From Streptomyces olivaceus (GTDB taxonomy: Bacteria > Actinomycetota > Actinomycetes > Streptomycetales > Streptomycetaceae), in contig NZ_JOFH01000004.1 of the NCBI RefSeq assembly GCF_000721235.1, positions 304,323-368,322 on the forward strand: a DNA stretch of 64,000 bases, read 5' to 3'. The notes under the pieces were generated by a model. It ran no database searches. It was not told the origin of the DNA and was given only the letters and a program-made list of their open reading frames with translations. This document shows positions 8,288 through 17,325 of this stretch, one piece after another (position 1 is the stretch's first letter; each line of letters opens with the position of its first letter). Position numbers and translations under genes: made by a program.

Positions 8288-8625
8288 TCAGGCCGGCCGC
8301 GTGCCGCGCACGCGGTACGGCTCCACGTCGGCCCACCTGACCTCCAGGCCGGGGCCGGGCCGGCCGGTGTCGGGGCGCAGGGCTCCGTCCTCGGGCGACA
8401 GGGTGCCGTCGAACAGCAGCTGCTCGACGCGCACGTGGTCGTGGAAGTACTCCAGGTGCCGCAGCCGGCGCACCGCGCAGAAGGCGTGGGCGAAGACGGC
8501 GGGCGCGCAGTGCGCGGACAGGTCCAGGTGCCGGACGCCCGACAGACCGGCGACCTCCGGCACGCCGGTGATGCCGCCGCAGCGGGTGACGTCGGCCTGG
8601 AGGCAGTCGACGACCGGGCCGCCGG
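8288..8625 (-). pseudogene. Truncated enolase-superfamily (mandelate racemase/muconate cycloisomerase type) gene
   Basis: Reading leftward, about 110 residues resemble only the C-terminal part of an enolase-superfamily enzyme. VVDCLQADVTRCGGITG is the conserved metal-site strand and loop, HLDLSAHCAPAVFAHAF matches the next barrel strand, and HLEYFHDHVRVEQLLFDG with GPGLEVRWADVEPYR matches the usual C-terminal tail. Upstream of about 8625 the frame runs into GC-rich sequence unlike any enolase, so the N-terminal capping domain and most of the barrel, including the catalytic Lys region, are missing. The internal GTG at 8563 would encode only 91 residues. I read this as a decayed remnant, not a small gene. 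Confidence 0.7.
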
Positions 8626-8751
8626 GGCCGGTCCCCCGGCTCCGCCCGGCCCGGGCGGGGGCCGTCCGGGTGGGCGGGGGTTTGTGGGGGCGGGGACCGG
8701 GTCACTCAGTTTCCGTCCGCGAGCCATCGAAAGGACGCCCTGGGGGCACCC

Positions 8752-9555
8752 GTGAACCGGTTGTGGCGGCCGTTCCACCGTGTGTGGGACCGGTTGGCCG
8801 CGTCCGCCCTCGTCGCGCGCGGCCGGGAGCTGGAGCTGATGCACCGCGCCATGGGCTTCGCCACGCTCGCCCTGGTCACGCTGGCTCCGCTGCTGATCGT
8901 GGTGGCCGCCGCCGATCCGCTGGGACGCGGCGGGTTCGCGTCCTGGCTGGCCGACGGGATGGGCCTGTCCGGACGCTCGGCGCGGGTCCTGACCGACATC
9001 GTCAGCCCGCCGACCAAGGTCGTCGGCACGACCAGCGTATGGGGCGGCGTGCTGCTCGCCGTGTTCGGCGTGTCCTTCGCGGCGAGCGTCCAGAACGGCT
9101 ACGAACGCGTCTGGGGGCTGCCCTCCGGCCCCTGGCACCGCGTCTGGCGCCAGGCGACCTGGGTGGTCGCGCTGACCGCGTACCTCTACCAGGAGGTGCA
9201 GACCCGGACGGCCCTGCACGGGTCGGCGCGGATCGCGCTGTCCACCGCCACCGGCATCCTGTTCTTCTGGTGGGGCCAGCACTTCCTGCTGGGCAGTCAG
9301 GTCCGCTGGCGGGATCTGCTGCCGGGGGCGCTGGCGACCATGGTGGGGCTCATCGGCCTGCGCGGCTTCTCCTACCTGGTCTTCACGCCGCTCATCCTCG
9401 ACAACGCGATCAGTTACGGCACCGTCGGCATCGTGCTCGTGGTCGAGTCCTGGCTGATCGGCGTCGGGTTCGTCGTCTTCGGCGGGGCGATGGTCGGGCA
9501 CTGGTTCTGCGAGCACCACTGGTGGACCCGCACCATCGACCGGGAGCCGGACTGA
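8752..9555 (+). CDS. YihY/BrkB-family inner-membrane protein
   Basis: A 267-residue integral membrane protein of the YihY/virulence-factor BrkB family. Hydrophobic segments lie near residues 35-55, 95-115, 140-160, 180-200, 205-225 and 230-255, consistent with six helices. GVSFAASVQNGYERVWGLP and WRDLLPGALATMVGLIGLRGFSYLV are family-like. The biochemical role of the family is not settled. The GTG at 8752 starts the protein directly before the amphipathic N-terminal helix. It converges with the SDR gene downstream. Confidence 0.85.
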   Translation: MNRLWRPFHRVWDRLAASALVARGRELELMHRAMGFATLALVTLAPLLIVVAAADPLGRGGFASWLADGMGLSGRSARVLTDIVSPPTKVVGTTSVWGGVLLAVFGVSFAASVQNGYERVWGLPSGPWHRVWRQATWVVALTAYLYQEVQTRTALHGSARIALSTATGILFFWWGQHFLLGSQVRWRDLLPGALATMVGLIGLRGFSYLVFTPLILDNAISYGTVGIVLVVESWLIGVGFVVFGGAMVGHWFCEHHWWTRTIDREPD

Positions 9556-9608
9556 CCCTCCCCGGCTCCTCCCGCCGCCCGGTCCGGGGCCGGTCCGGGC
9601 GGGTCGGC

Positions 9609-10661
9609 TCATCCGGAGCGGCGGCGCAGTCCGCCGGCCACGGCCGCGCCCGCCGCCGCGGTCGCGGCACCCGCCAGGGCGAGCGGCCCGCGGTGGCGGG
9701 AGAGCCAGAACTGGGCGCTGCGCGGATGCGCCTCGTCGTCGAACACGCCGTGCGCGCCGTAGTCGTGCGGAGCGCCGCCGTCGGCGGGCTCGTACAGGTT
9801 GACCGGCCGCGACGCGTCGACCGGCCGGCCGGTCTGCTGCCCGTCGTACCCGGTGCGGCCCAGGTAGCGGTCGAGCAGCCCCGGGAAGAGCATCTGGCCG
9901 AGCAGGGTGGCGACGGTGGAGCCGCCGACCCAGTACTCGCGCCGCTCGGGGTGGTCGGCGGCGTGGAGCACCGCCTCGGCCGCGACCTCGGGCTGGTACA
10001 CCGGGGCCACCGGGCGCGGATGCCGGGGCAGCCGGCTGAGGACCCAGCTGAACTGGGGGGTGTTGAGGCCGGGCATCTGCACCATGGTCACCCGCACGCC
10101 GCTGCGGTCGTGGAGCAGCTCGCAGCGTAGCGACTCGGTGAACCCCTGGATGGCGTGCTTGGCCCCGCAGTACACCGCCTGGAGCGGGACGCTGCGCCGG
10201 GCCAGCGCCGAGCCGACCTGGACGATGGCGCCGCGGTCGCGCGGGGTCATCCGGCGCAGGGCCGCCTGGGTGCCGTGGACGAAGCCGAAGTACGTCACCT
10301 CGGTGGCCCGGCGCAGTTCCTCGGGCCGGATCTCCTCGACGGGGGCGAAGACGGTGGAGAAGGCGGCGTTCACCCATACGTCGATGGGCCCCAGTTCCTC
10401 CTCGACCCGGGCGGCGGCCGCCTCGACGGCGTCCGGGTCCGCCACGTCCACGACCAGCGGCAGCGCCCGCCCGCCGGCCTCGCGGACCTCCTCGGCCGCG
10501 CGTGCGAGGGCGTACTCGCCGCGCGCGATCAGGGCGACGGCGCTGCCGCGGGCGCCGAAGGCCCGCGCGGTGGCCCGGCCGACGCCGCCGCCGGCCCCGG
10601 TGACGACGACGACCTCGGTGCCGTGGCGCCGTCCGTCCCGCGGGGTGCGCGCGCCGCTCAC
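9609..10661 (-). CDS. SDR family oxidoreductase with C-terminal membrane tail
   Basis: A 350-residue short-chain dehydrogenase. The Rossmann motif is [15 protein letters not shown] (about 17-31), the structural Asn region is WVNAAFS, the catalytic Ser is in [11 protein letters not shown], and the YxxxK pair is in [11 protein letters not shown]. After the roughly 250-residue SDR core there is an extension ending in a hydrophobic alanine-rich stretch, [18 protein letters not shown], followed by Arg residues. This looks like a membrane anchor. GTG at 10661 overlaps the stop of the thiamine-diphosphate enzyme by GTGA, so the two are co-translated. The substrate is unknown. Confidence 0.87.
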   Translation of the reverse strand: MSGARTPRDGRRHGTEVVVVTGAGGGVGRATARAFGARGSAVALIARGEYALARAAEEVREAGGRALPLVVDVADPDAVEAAAARVEEELGPIDVWVNAAFSTVFAPVEEIRPEELRRATEVTYFGFVHGTQAALRRMTPRDRGAIVQVGSALARRSVPLQAVYCGAKHAIQGFTESLRCELLHDRSGVRVTMVQMPGLNTPQFSWVLSRLPRHPRPVAPVYQPEVAAEAVLHAADHPERREYWVGGSTVATLLGQMLFPGLLDRYLGRTGYDGQQTGRPVDASRPVNLYEPADGGAPHDYGAHGVFDDEAHPRSAQFWLSRHRGPLALAGAATAAAGAAVAGGLRRRSG

Positions 10662-12460
10662 TTCTTTCCCCGGCCGGGGAGGTGCCCGGCGTACTCGGTG
10701 AGCTTCTGGCGTACGCCCTTGGTGGCGATGCCGGTGGCCTCCGGGTCGTGCAGCGCCGCCTTGACTGCCTTCTTGCCCTGCTCCTTCATGATGTGCGGCG
10801 GGATCGGCGCGATCTCCGCGTCCACCTTGAACTCCAGGACCACGGGCCGGTCGGCGGCGAGCGCCTCGTCCCAGGCGGCGCCGACCTTCTTGGGGTCCTC
10901 GCAGACGATGCCCTTCAGACCGAGCAGTTCCGCGTAGGCGGCGTAGGGCACGTCGGGGATGTCCTGGGAGCCGGGGTACTTGGGGTCCCCCGCCATGGCG
11001 CGCTGTTCCCAGGTGACCTGGTTGAGGTCCTGGTTGTTGAAGACGCAGAAGATCAGAGGGGCCTGGCCGGACAGGCGGTCCAGGTAGCGCTTGACGGTGA
11101 TCATCTCGTTCATGCCGTTCATCTGGAACGCGCCGTCCCCGACGAAGGCGATCACCGGCCGCTCCGGGTGGGCGAACCGGGCCGCGATGGCGTACGGCGT
11201 TCCCGGGCCCATCGTGGCGAGCGTGCCGGAGAGCGAGGCGCGCATGCCGTCGCGGAGTTTGAGGTGACGCGCCCACCAGTTGGTGCCCGAGCCGGAGTCG
11301 GCGGTGAGGATCACGTCGTCGGGCAGTCGCGGCGAGAGCTCGGCGGCGACGGACTGCGGGTTGATCGACTTGCCGAAGTGCTCGCCCGCCCAGCGGTCGC
11401 ACAGGTCGTGCCACTCCCGGACGTCCTTCTCGATCTTCTCCCGCCAGCCGCGGTCCTTCTTGCGGTCGAGCATCGGGATCAGGGCGCGCAGGGTCTCCCT
11501 GGAGTCGCCGACGAGATGGGCGTCCATGGGGTAGCGGATGCCGATCATGCGGCCGTCGATGTCGATCTCGACGCCGCGCGCCTGGCCCTCCTCCGGCAGC
11601 CACTCCGCGTACGGGAAGCTGCTGCCGACCATGAGCAGGGTGTCGCAGCCCTTGATCATCTTGTCGCTGGCCTTGCTGCCCAGCAGACCGATGGGGCCGG
11701 TGACGTACGGCAGGTCGTCGGGCAGCACCTCGCGGCCCAGCAGGGCCTTGGCGACGCCGGCGCCGAGCAGTTCGGCGACCTCCATCACCTCGGCCTCCGC
11801 CTGCGCGGCGCCCTGGCCGACCAGCATGGCCACCTTGCCGCCCGCGTTGAGGACGTCGGCGGCCTTGCGCAGTTCGTCGAGGTCGGGCAGGACGCGGGGC
11901 CGGCTCCAGCCGACGCTGGAGAAGACCGAGCCGTGCTCCCTGGGCGGGGAGGGCTGGGCCTCCTCCTCCTGGATGTCGTTGGGGATGATGATCGTGGCGA
12001 CGCTCCGGGTGGTCAGCGCGGTCTTGAAGGCGCGGTCGATGACGTGCCGGGCCTGACCGGGGTGCACGACCGTCTCGCAGAACTCGGAGACGTCCGCGAA
12101 CAGCTGGGGCAGCGCGATCTCCTGCTGGTAGTGGGTGCCCAGCGACAGCCGCTTCTGCTGGCCGACCACCGCCACCACCGGCTGGTGGTCGAGCTTGGCG
12201 TCGTAGAGGCCGTTGAGCAGGTGTACGGCGCCCGGACCCGACGTGGCGACGCAGCAGCCCACCTCACCGGTGAACTTGGCGTGCCCGCAGGCCATGAACG
12301 CGGCCATCTCCTCGTGCCGTGCCTGGATGAACTCCGGGTCGCCGTCGGCACGGTCGAACGCGCCGAGCAGACCGTTGATGCCGTCACCCGGATAGCCGTA
12401 CACACGCTTCACGCCCCACGCGGACAGGCGCTGGAGCACATAGTCGGCGACTTGGGTCAT
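10658..12460 (-). CDS. Thiamine-diphosphate enzyme, pyruvate oxidase/acetolactate synthase-like
   Basis: A 600-residue three-domain enzyme. The N-terminal pyrimidine-binding domain (about 1-180) has the conserved Glu in [16 protein letters not shown]. The central domain (about 190-330) is FAD- or NAD-type. The C-terminal diphosphate-binding domain carries [13 protein letters not shown] through FNNQDLNQ, the GDG-to-NN motif for metal and thiamine diphosphate. Overall it resembles PoxB-like pyruvate oxidases more than anabolic acetolactate synthases, but the substrate cannot be fixed from sequence. GGGAGAG precedes the ATG. The upstream region contains a CGGT tetranucleotide repeat. Confidence 0.87.
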   Translation of the reverse strand: MTQVADYVLQRLSAWGVKRVYGYPGDGINGLLGAFDRADGDPEFIQARHEEMAAFMACGHAKFTGEVGCCVATSGPGAVHLLNGLYDAKLDHQPVVAVVGQQKRLSLGTHYQQEIALPQLFADVSEFCETVVHPGQARHVIDRAFKTALTTRSVATIIIPNDIQEEEAQPSPPREHGSVFSSVGWSRPRVLPDLDELRKAADVLNAGGKVAMLVGQGAAQAEAEVMEVAELLGAGVAKALLGREVLPDDLPYVTGPIGLLGSKASDKMIKGCDTLLMVGSSFPYAEWLPEEGQARGVEIDIDGRMIGIRYPMDAHLVGDSRETLRALIPMLDRKKDRGWREKIEKDVREWHDLCDRWAGEHFGKSINPQSVAAELSPRLPDDVILTADSGSGTNWWARHLKLRDGMRASLSGTLATMGPGTPYAIAARFAHPERPVIAFVGDGAFQMNGMNEMITVKRYLDRLSGQAPLIFCVFNNQDLNQVTWEQRAMAGDPKYPGSQDIPDVPYAAYAELLGLKGIVCEDPKKVGAAWDEALAADRPVVLEFKVDAEIAPIPPHIMKEQGKKAVKAALHDPEATGIATKGVRQKLTEYAGHLPGRGKK

Positions 12461-12481
12461 GAGAGCTCTCCCGGGCGGATG

Positions 12482-12508
12482 CGGTCGGTCGGTCGGTCGG
12501 TCGGTCGG
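12482..12508. repeat. CGGT tetranucleotide repeat, six copies
   Basis: Six consecutive CGGT units plus a partial seventh (CGG) lie 21 bp upstream of the thiamine-diphosphate enzyme start, in its leader or promoter. Slipped-strand changes here would alter leader length or promoter spacing. Confidence 0.9.
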
Positions 12509-12702
12509 CTTGTGGAGTTGCCTGCCCGGGCGTCCGTAAACCGGAGGCGGACCGCCTGCGCACCGTGTGCCGGCCTTCGCGTGCCCGTGTGCCGGCCCGG
12601 GCGCGGGGCACCGGGGCCCGTTCCCCGGCCCGGCACCGCACGGCCGGCCAGGGGGCCGGCCCGTCGCACCGCGCCGCCGAAGGGGAATCGGCCGCGGCTC
12701 TC

Positions 12703-13728
12703 CTACGCGGGCGGCGGCGCCGTGCTCGCACGGGCCACCAGGCGGGTCGGCACCAGCGTGGTGCCGCGCTCCGGGCCGCCCTCGCGCATCTTGCGCAGCA
12801 CCGCCTCGACGCAGAGCCGCCCGACCTCGGCGAAGTCCTGGTGGACGGTGGTCAGCGGAGGGAGGAACGACCCGGCCTCGGGGAGGTCGTCGAAGCCGAT
12901 CACGCTGACGTCCGCGGGGACGCGCCGGCCGTGTTCGTGCAGGGCGCGCACGAGGCCGAGCGCCATCTGGTCGTTGGCCGCGAAGACCGCCGTGCACTCG
13001 GGGCGGGCGGCCAGTGCGAGACCGGCCCGGTAACCGGACTCCGCCGACCAGTCGCCCCGCACGAGCGGTGGCGGCGTGCGGCCGGCCTCGGCGAGCGTGT
13101 GCCGCCAGGTGTCGGCGCGGCGCTGGGCGGCGAAGGAGCCCTCGGGACCGCCCAGGTGCCAGACGGTGTCGTGCCCGAGGTCCAGCAGGTGGCGGACGGC
13201 GGCGCGGGTGCCGCCGGCCTGGTCGGTGTCGACGACCGTGTAGTGGTCGCCGGCGTCGGAGTCGACCACGACGACCGGCACGTGGGGCGGCAGCGTGAGG
13301 GTCGCCGCGTCCAGGAGGTGGACCTCCATGATGACGACCACCGCGTCGACGGCCAGTTCCCCGAGCCGCGTGAACGCGCCGCGCACCTCGTCCTGGGTGG
13401 GAACGGCGACCGGCAGCAGCGTCACCGCGTACCCGTGCCCCGCGGCGGAGGTGGCGATCGCCTCCAGGGTGCGCACGTTGCCCGTCGTCGCCAGCGAGAA
13501 GGTGATGACGCCGATGGTGCGGAACTCACCGCGTTTGAGGGCCCGGGCCGCGCTGTTGGGCCGGTAGCCCAGCTCCTTCATGGCCGCCAGCACCTGCCGC
13601 CGGGTCTCCTCGGTCACGCCGGCGTAGCCGTTGGAGACCCTGGAGACGGTCTGCGAGGAGACCCCCGCCAGCCGGGCCACGTCCGCCATGGACGCCGTCG
13701 GCACCCGGCCCCCGCGCCCGCGTCGCAC
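12703..13728 (-). CDS. LacI-family transcriptional regulator of the sugar operon
   Basis: A repressor of about 341 residues. The helix-turn-helix and hinge are MADVARLAGVSSQTVSRVSN and ELGYRPNSAARALKRG. A periplasmic-binding-protein-like effector domain follows, with FAANDQMALGLVRALHEHGRRVP and DVSVIGFDDLPEA. I chose the GTG at 13726-13728 because GGGGAG sits about 5 nt upstream. Alternatives are GTG at 13770 and ATG at 13689. The gene diverges from a sugar ABC importer and beta-galactosidase, with a 16-bp palindrome in the shared region, so it is probably their repressor. Confidence 0.9.
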   Translation of the reverse strand: MRRGRGGRVPTASMADVARLAGVSSQTVSRVSNGYAGVTEETRRQVLAAMKELGYRPNSAARALKRGEFRTIGVITFSLATTGNVRTLEAIATSAAGHGYAVTLLPVAVPTQDEVRGAFTRLGELAVDAVVVIMEVHLLDAATLTLPPHVPVVVVDSDAGDHYTVVDTDQAGGTRAAVRHLLDLGHDTVWHLGGPEGSFAAQRRADTWRHTLAEAGRTPPPLVRGDWSAESGYRAGLALAARPECTAVFAANDQMALGLVRALHEHGRRVPADVSVIGFDDLPEAGSFLPPLTTVHQDFAEVGRLCVEAVLRKMREGGPERGTTLVPTRLVARASTAPPPA

Positions 13729-13835
13729 ACCCGCTCCCCGCGGCTCCGCGGTCCCCTCAGCCGTGTCCACCCGCCGTCCGCCACCTCTCCGCCGCACTCG
13801 CACCGCAACCCGAACCCGCGGTGGGCCGGGGGCCC

Positions 13836-13894
13836 TTGACCCCCGTCCTCGGAGGAGTGTAAACATGCCGCCAGCGCAATGTTTACGCAAACAT
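13836..13894 (+). promoter_or_regulatory. Promoter and LacI operator of the sugar-uptake operon
   Basis: TTGACC (13836-13841) and TAAACA (13860-13865), 18 bp apart, form a plausible promoter. ATGTTTACGCAAACAT (13879-13894) is an inverted repeat with arms ATGTTT/AAACAT and a central CG, as expected for LacI-family operators. A second half-like copy, TGTAAACAT, covers the -10 itself. Two half-overlapping sites would give tight repression. Confidence 0.7.
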
Positions 13895-13975
13895 GACACC
13901 CGGCACCCGACCCGTCGGCGGTCTGTTCACGCCAACGTCCCGTGGCTCCGGGACGGTGGACGAGCGGAGGACGAC

Positions 13976-14902
13976 ATGACCACGCCGCTGTCGCCGGGCG
14001 CCGCCGCACCGCGGCCGGCCCCGCCGCGCGCCGCACGGAGCCGCCGTTCCTGGACCGGGTGGGGGTTCCTCGGCCCGTTCGTCGCCGTGTTCGCCCTCGT
14101 GTTCCTCGCGCCGATCGGGTACTCCCTCTACCTGAGCCTCTTCCGCGACCGGCTCATCGGCGGGAACACCTTCGTGGGCCTGGACAACTACCGCCAGGCG
14201 CTCGGCGACGAGCGGTTCTGGGCCGCACTGGGCCGCATCTCGCTCTTCCTCGCCGTGCAGGTCCCGGTCATGCTCGGCATCGCGCTCCTCGTGGCCCTGG
14301 CGCTGGACAGCGGGCGCCTGTACGGACGGGACTTCTTCCGCGTCTCGATCTTCCTGCCGTACGCCGTGCCCGCCGTGGTGGCGACCCTGATGTGGGGCTT
14401 CATGTACGGCACCCGCTTCGGCCTGGTCGGCGACGTCAACGACGCGCTGGGCGTCTCCCTGCCCGACCCGCTCTCCCCCGGCCTGGTGCTCGCCTCCATC
14501 GGCAACATCGTCACCTGGGAGTTCGTCGGCTACAACATGCTGATCTTCTACGCCGCGCTGCGGGTCGTACCGCACTCGCTGTACGAGGCGGCGCAGATCG
14601 ACGGCGCCGGGCAGCTCCGCGTGATCACCGCCATCAAGCTGCCGGCCATCCGCGGCGCCCTGGTCATCGCCACCATCTTCTCGGTCATCGGCAGCTTCCA
14701 GCTCTTCAACGAACCCAGCATCCTCCAGCCGCTGGCGCCCAACGCCGTGACCACCGACTACACGCCGAACTTCTACACGTACTCGCTCTCCTTCAACGGA
14801 CAGCAGCACAACTACTCCGCGACGGTCGCCATCGTCATGGGGCTGATCACGATGGCCATCGCCTACGTCGTCCAGCTGCGCGGCATGCGCAAGGGAGGGT
14901 GA
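13976..14902 (+). CDS. Sugar ABC transporter permease (MalF type)
   Basis: A 308-residue permease of the carbohydrate uptake-1 family, with six predicted transmembrane helices. The cytoplasmic loop EAAQIDGAGQLRVITAIKLPAI is the EAA motif that contacts the ATPase. GGAGG lies just before the ATG. It is the first gene of an operon with the second permease (6-bp gap), the binding protein and beta-galactosidase. No ATPase gene is present. This is common in Streptomyces, where the shared ATPase MsiK energises many sugar importers, so an external MsiK is probably used. Confidence 0.92.
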   Translation: MTTPLSPGAAAPRPAPPRAARSRRSWTGWGFLGPFVAVFALVFLAPIGYSLYLSLFRDRLIGGNTFVGLDNYRQALGDERFWAALGRISLFLAVQVPVMLGIALLVALALDSGRLYGRDFFRVSIFLPYAVPAVVATLMWGFMYGTRFGLVGDVNDALGVSLPDPLSPGLVLASIGNIVTWEFVGYNMLIFYAALRVVPHSLYEAAQIDGAGQLRVITAIKLPAIRGALVIATIFSVIGSFQLFNEPSILQPLAPNAVTTDYTPNFYTYSLSFNGQQHNYSATVAIVMGLITMAIAYVVQLRGMRKGG

Positions 14903-14908
14903 GCGGCC

Positions 14909-15859
14909 ATGGCCCCTCCCGCCGTCACCGCCTCCGGGCCCTCCGCGGCCGTGCCGTCCGGCCGCCCGCGCTCCGCGCCCCGGCTGCGCGCCCCGCGGCG
15001 CCGCCACTCGGCCGACCGGCCCCGGCGCAGCGTCCTGCTGACGCTGCTCACCTCTCTGGTGCTCCTGTACAGCCTGGTCCCGCTGGTCTGGCTCGCCTTC
15101 AGCGCCACCAAGACACAGGAGGGCCTGTCCCGTTCCTTCGGTCTCTGGTTCGACGGCGACTTCGCGCTGTGGGACAACATCGGCCGGACGTTCACCTACG
15201 ACGACGGCGTCTTCACCCGCTGGCTGCTCAACACCGTGCTGTACGTGGGGCTCGGCGCGGGCGGCGCCACCTTCCTCGCCGTGCTCGGCGGCTACGCGCT
15301 CGCCAAGTTCGACTTCCCGGGCCGGCGGGCCGTCTTCGCCGTCGTGATCGGCGCGGTGGCCGTGCCGGGGACGGCACTCGCGGTGCCGACCTTCCTGATG
15401 TTCAGCCGGATGGGGCTCACCAACACGCCCTGGGCGGTGATCGTCCCGTCGCTGGTCTCGCCGTTCGGCCTGTACCTGATGTGGGTGTTCGCGACCGAGG
15501 CGGTGCCGGCCGAGCTGATGGAGGCCGCCCGCATCGACGGCGCGGGCGAGGTGCGCACCTTCTTCACGGTCGCCCTGCCGCTGCTGGCGCCGGGCATCGT
15601 CACCGTGCTGCTGTTCACCATGGTCGCCACCTGGAACAACTACTTCCTGCCGCTGGTCATGCTCAAGGACCCCGACTGGTATCCGCTGACCCTCGGCCTC
15701 GGCAGCTGGAACGCCCAGGCCGCGACCGCGGGCGGCGAGGCCGTCTTCAACCTGGTCGTCACGGGGTCCCTCCTCACCATCGTGCCGCTGATCGCCGCCT
15801 TCCTGCTGCTCCAGAAGTACTGGCGGTCCGGACTCGCCGCCGGAAGCGTCAAGGAGTGA
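14909..15859 (+). CDS. Sugar ABC transporter permease (MalG type)
   Basis: A 316-residue permease paired with the preceding gene. After a 40-residue proline- and arginine-rich cytoplasmic N-terminus it has six predicted helices. The EAA loop is MEAARIDGAGEVRTFFTVAL. The ATG follows the upstream stop by six bases, so translation is likely coupled. With the binding protein it should import an oligosaccharide, probably galactose-containing given the adjacent GH42 enzyme. Confidence 0.92.
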   Translation: MAPPAVTASGPSAAVPSGRPRSAPRLRAPRRRHSADRPRRSVLLTLLTSLVLLYSLVPLVWLAFSATKTQEGLSRSFGLWFDGDFALWDNIGRTFTYDDGVFTRWLLNTVLYVGLGAGGATFLAVLGGYALAKFDFPGRRAVFAVVIGAVAVPGTALAVPTFLMFSRMGLTNTPWAVIVPSLVSPFGLYLMWVFATEAVPAELMEAARIDGAGEVRTFFTVALPLLAPGIVTVLLFTMVATWNNYFLPLVMLKDPDWYPLTLGLGSWNAQAATAGGEAVFNLVVTGSLLTIVPLIAAFLLLQKYWRSGLAAGSVKE

Positions 15860-15957
15860 CCCCGCCCGCCTTCCTCCCGCCCTCCTGTCGTCCGCGCCCC
15901 TCGCTCTCTCCTCGTCCCTCTCCTCGTCCTCTCCTCGTCAGAAGTGGAAACCCGCCC

Positions 15958-17298
15958 ATGCCCAAGCACTCGCGCCGCCTGCTGCGCGGTATCGGACTCG
16001 TCTGCGCGCTCGCCCTGGGAGTCACCGCCTGCGGGGACGAGTCCGGCGGGTCCGGACAGAAATCCGTGTCCCAGGACGACATCCGGGCGGCCCTGGAGAA
16101 GGGCGGCACCCTCACGGTGTGGGCCTGGGAGCCCACGCTCAAGCAGGTGGCGGCCGACTTCGAGAAGAAGCATCCCGGGGTCGAGGTCGAACTGGTCAAC
16201 GCGGGCACCAACAACGACCAGTACACCGCCCTGCAGAACGCGATCTCGGCGAAGAAGGGCGTCCCGGACGTCGCCCAGATCGAGTACTACGCGATGGGCC
16301 AGTACGCACTGACCAAGCAGCTGACCGACCTGGAGGACTTCGGAGCGGGCAAGCTGTCCGCCAAGTTCTCGCCGGGCCCGTGGCAGGGTGTCCAGGCCGG
16401 CACCAACCGCGTCCACGCCCTGCCGATGGACTCGGGTCCGATGGCCCTGTTCTACAACAAGAAGGTCTTCGACAAGTACGGCATCGAGACGCCCACCACG
16501 TGGGCCGAGTACCTGGACGCCGCCCGCGACCTGCACAAGGCCGACCCGAAGGCGTACATCACCGCCGACACGGGCGACGCCGGGGTCACCACCAGCCTGC
16601 TCTGGCAGGCCGGTTCGCGCCCGTACACGGTGAACGGCACCAAGGTGGGGATCGACTTCTCCGACGAGGGCGCCAAGACGTACACCGACACCTGGCAGAA
16701 ACTCATCGACGAGAAGCTCCTCGCGCCCGTCAACCCGTGGACCGACGACTGGTACAAGGCCCTCGGCGACGGCACCATAGCCACCCTCGCCACCGGCGCC
16801 TGGATGCCCGCCAACCTCGTCTCGGGCGTGAAGGAGGCGGCCGGCGACTGGCGCGTCGCGCCGCTGCCGCAGTGGAGCGCGGACGGCAGGTCGAGCGCGG
16901 AGAACGGCGGCAGCGCGCTCGCGCTGCCGGAACTCGGCAAGAACGAGGCACTGGCCTACGCCTTCGTCGAGTACGCGAGCGCCGGTGACGGCGTGGCGAC
17001 CCGCCTGGAGAACGGGGCGTTCCCCGCCACCACCGCCGACCTGCAGTCCACCGCCTTCCAGGACACCGCGTTCGACTACTTCGGCGGCCAGAAGGCCAAC
17101 AAGATCTTCGCCGAGTCGGCCGCGAACGTCGCCGACGACTGGTCGTACCTCCCCTACCAGGTGTACGCGAACTCGATCTTCAACGACACCGTCGGCAAGG
17201 CCTACGTCTCCGGCACCACGCTGGCCGAGGGCCTGAAGTCCTGGCAGCAGGCCTCGGTCGACTACGGCAACAAGCAGGGCTTCACCGTCGCGAAGTAG
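15958..17298 (+). CDS. Sugar-binding lipoprotein of ABC transporter
   Basis: A 446-residue solute-binding lipoprotein. The signal peptide has a basic start (MPKHSRRLLRGIG), a hydrophobic core and lipobox LGVTAC with lipidated Cys at about residue 24. The mature part has the cluster-1 binding-protein fold: LTVWAWEPTLKQVAADFEKKHP, then PMDSGPMALFYNKKVFDKYG, and near the C-terminus PYQVYANSIFNDTVGKAY. The 98-bp leader is pyrimidine-rich with imperfect CCTCGTCCTCT repeats, and no strong ribosome site is seen. Substrate is inferred to be a beta-galactoside from the adjacent hydrolase. Confidence 0.92.
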   Translation: MPKHSRRLLRGIGLVCALALGVTACGDESGGSGQKSVSQDDIRAALEKGGTLTVWAWEPTLKQVAADFEKKHPGVEVELVNAGTNNDQYTALQNAISAKKGVPDVAQIEYYAMGQYALTKQLTDLEDFGAGKLSAKFSPGPWQGVQAGTNRVHALPMDSGPMALFYNKKVFDKYGIETPTTWAEYLDAARDLHKADPKAYITADTGDAGVTTSLLWQAGSRPYTVNGTKVGIDFSDEGAKTYTDTWQKLIDEKLLAPVNPWTDDWYKALGDGTIATLATGAWMPANLVSGVKEAAGDWRVAPLPQWSADGRSSAENGGSALALPELGKNEALAYAFVEYASAGDGVATRLENGAFPATTADLQSTAFQDTAFDYFGGQKANKIFAESAANVADDWSYLPYQVYANSIFNDTVGKAYVSGTTLAEGLKSWQQASVDYGNKQGFTVAK

Positions 17299-17325
17299 CC
17301 CGGGCAGCACACCGGAAGGACCGCC

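Noticed and set aside
8301..10130. Long open frame of about 600 codons on the plus strand
   Set aside because: It runs antisense or in another frame to the enolase remnant, YihY and SDR genes, with repetitive Arg/Gly content; it is a shadow.
12403..12531. Tandem CGGT tract region as a possible CRISPR or direct-repeat array
   Set aside because: There are no spacers; it is a simple microsatellite.
15890..15945. Pyrimidine-rich CCTCGTCCTCT stretch before the sugar-binding protein as a terminator or riboswitch
   Set aside because: It has no complementary arm and no known riboswitch features; it is only low-complexity leader sequence.
13942..17298. 1118-codon continuous plus-strand frame
   Set aside because: Only its end (from 15958) is a real gene, the sugar-binding lipoprotein. 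The earlier part reads out of frame through both permeases.
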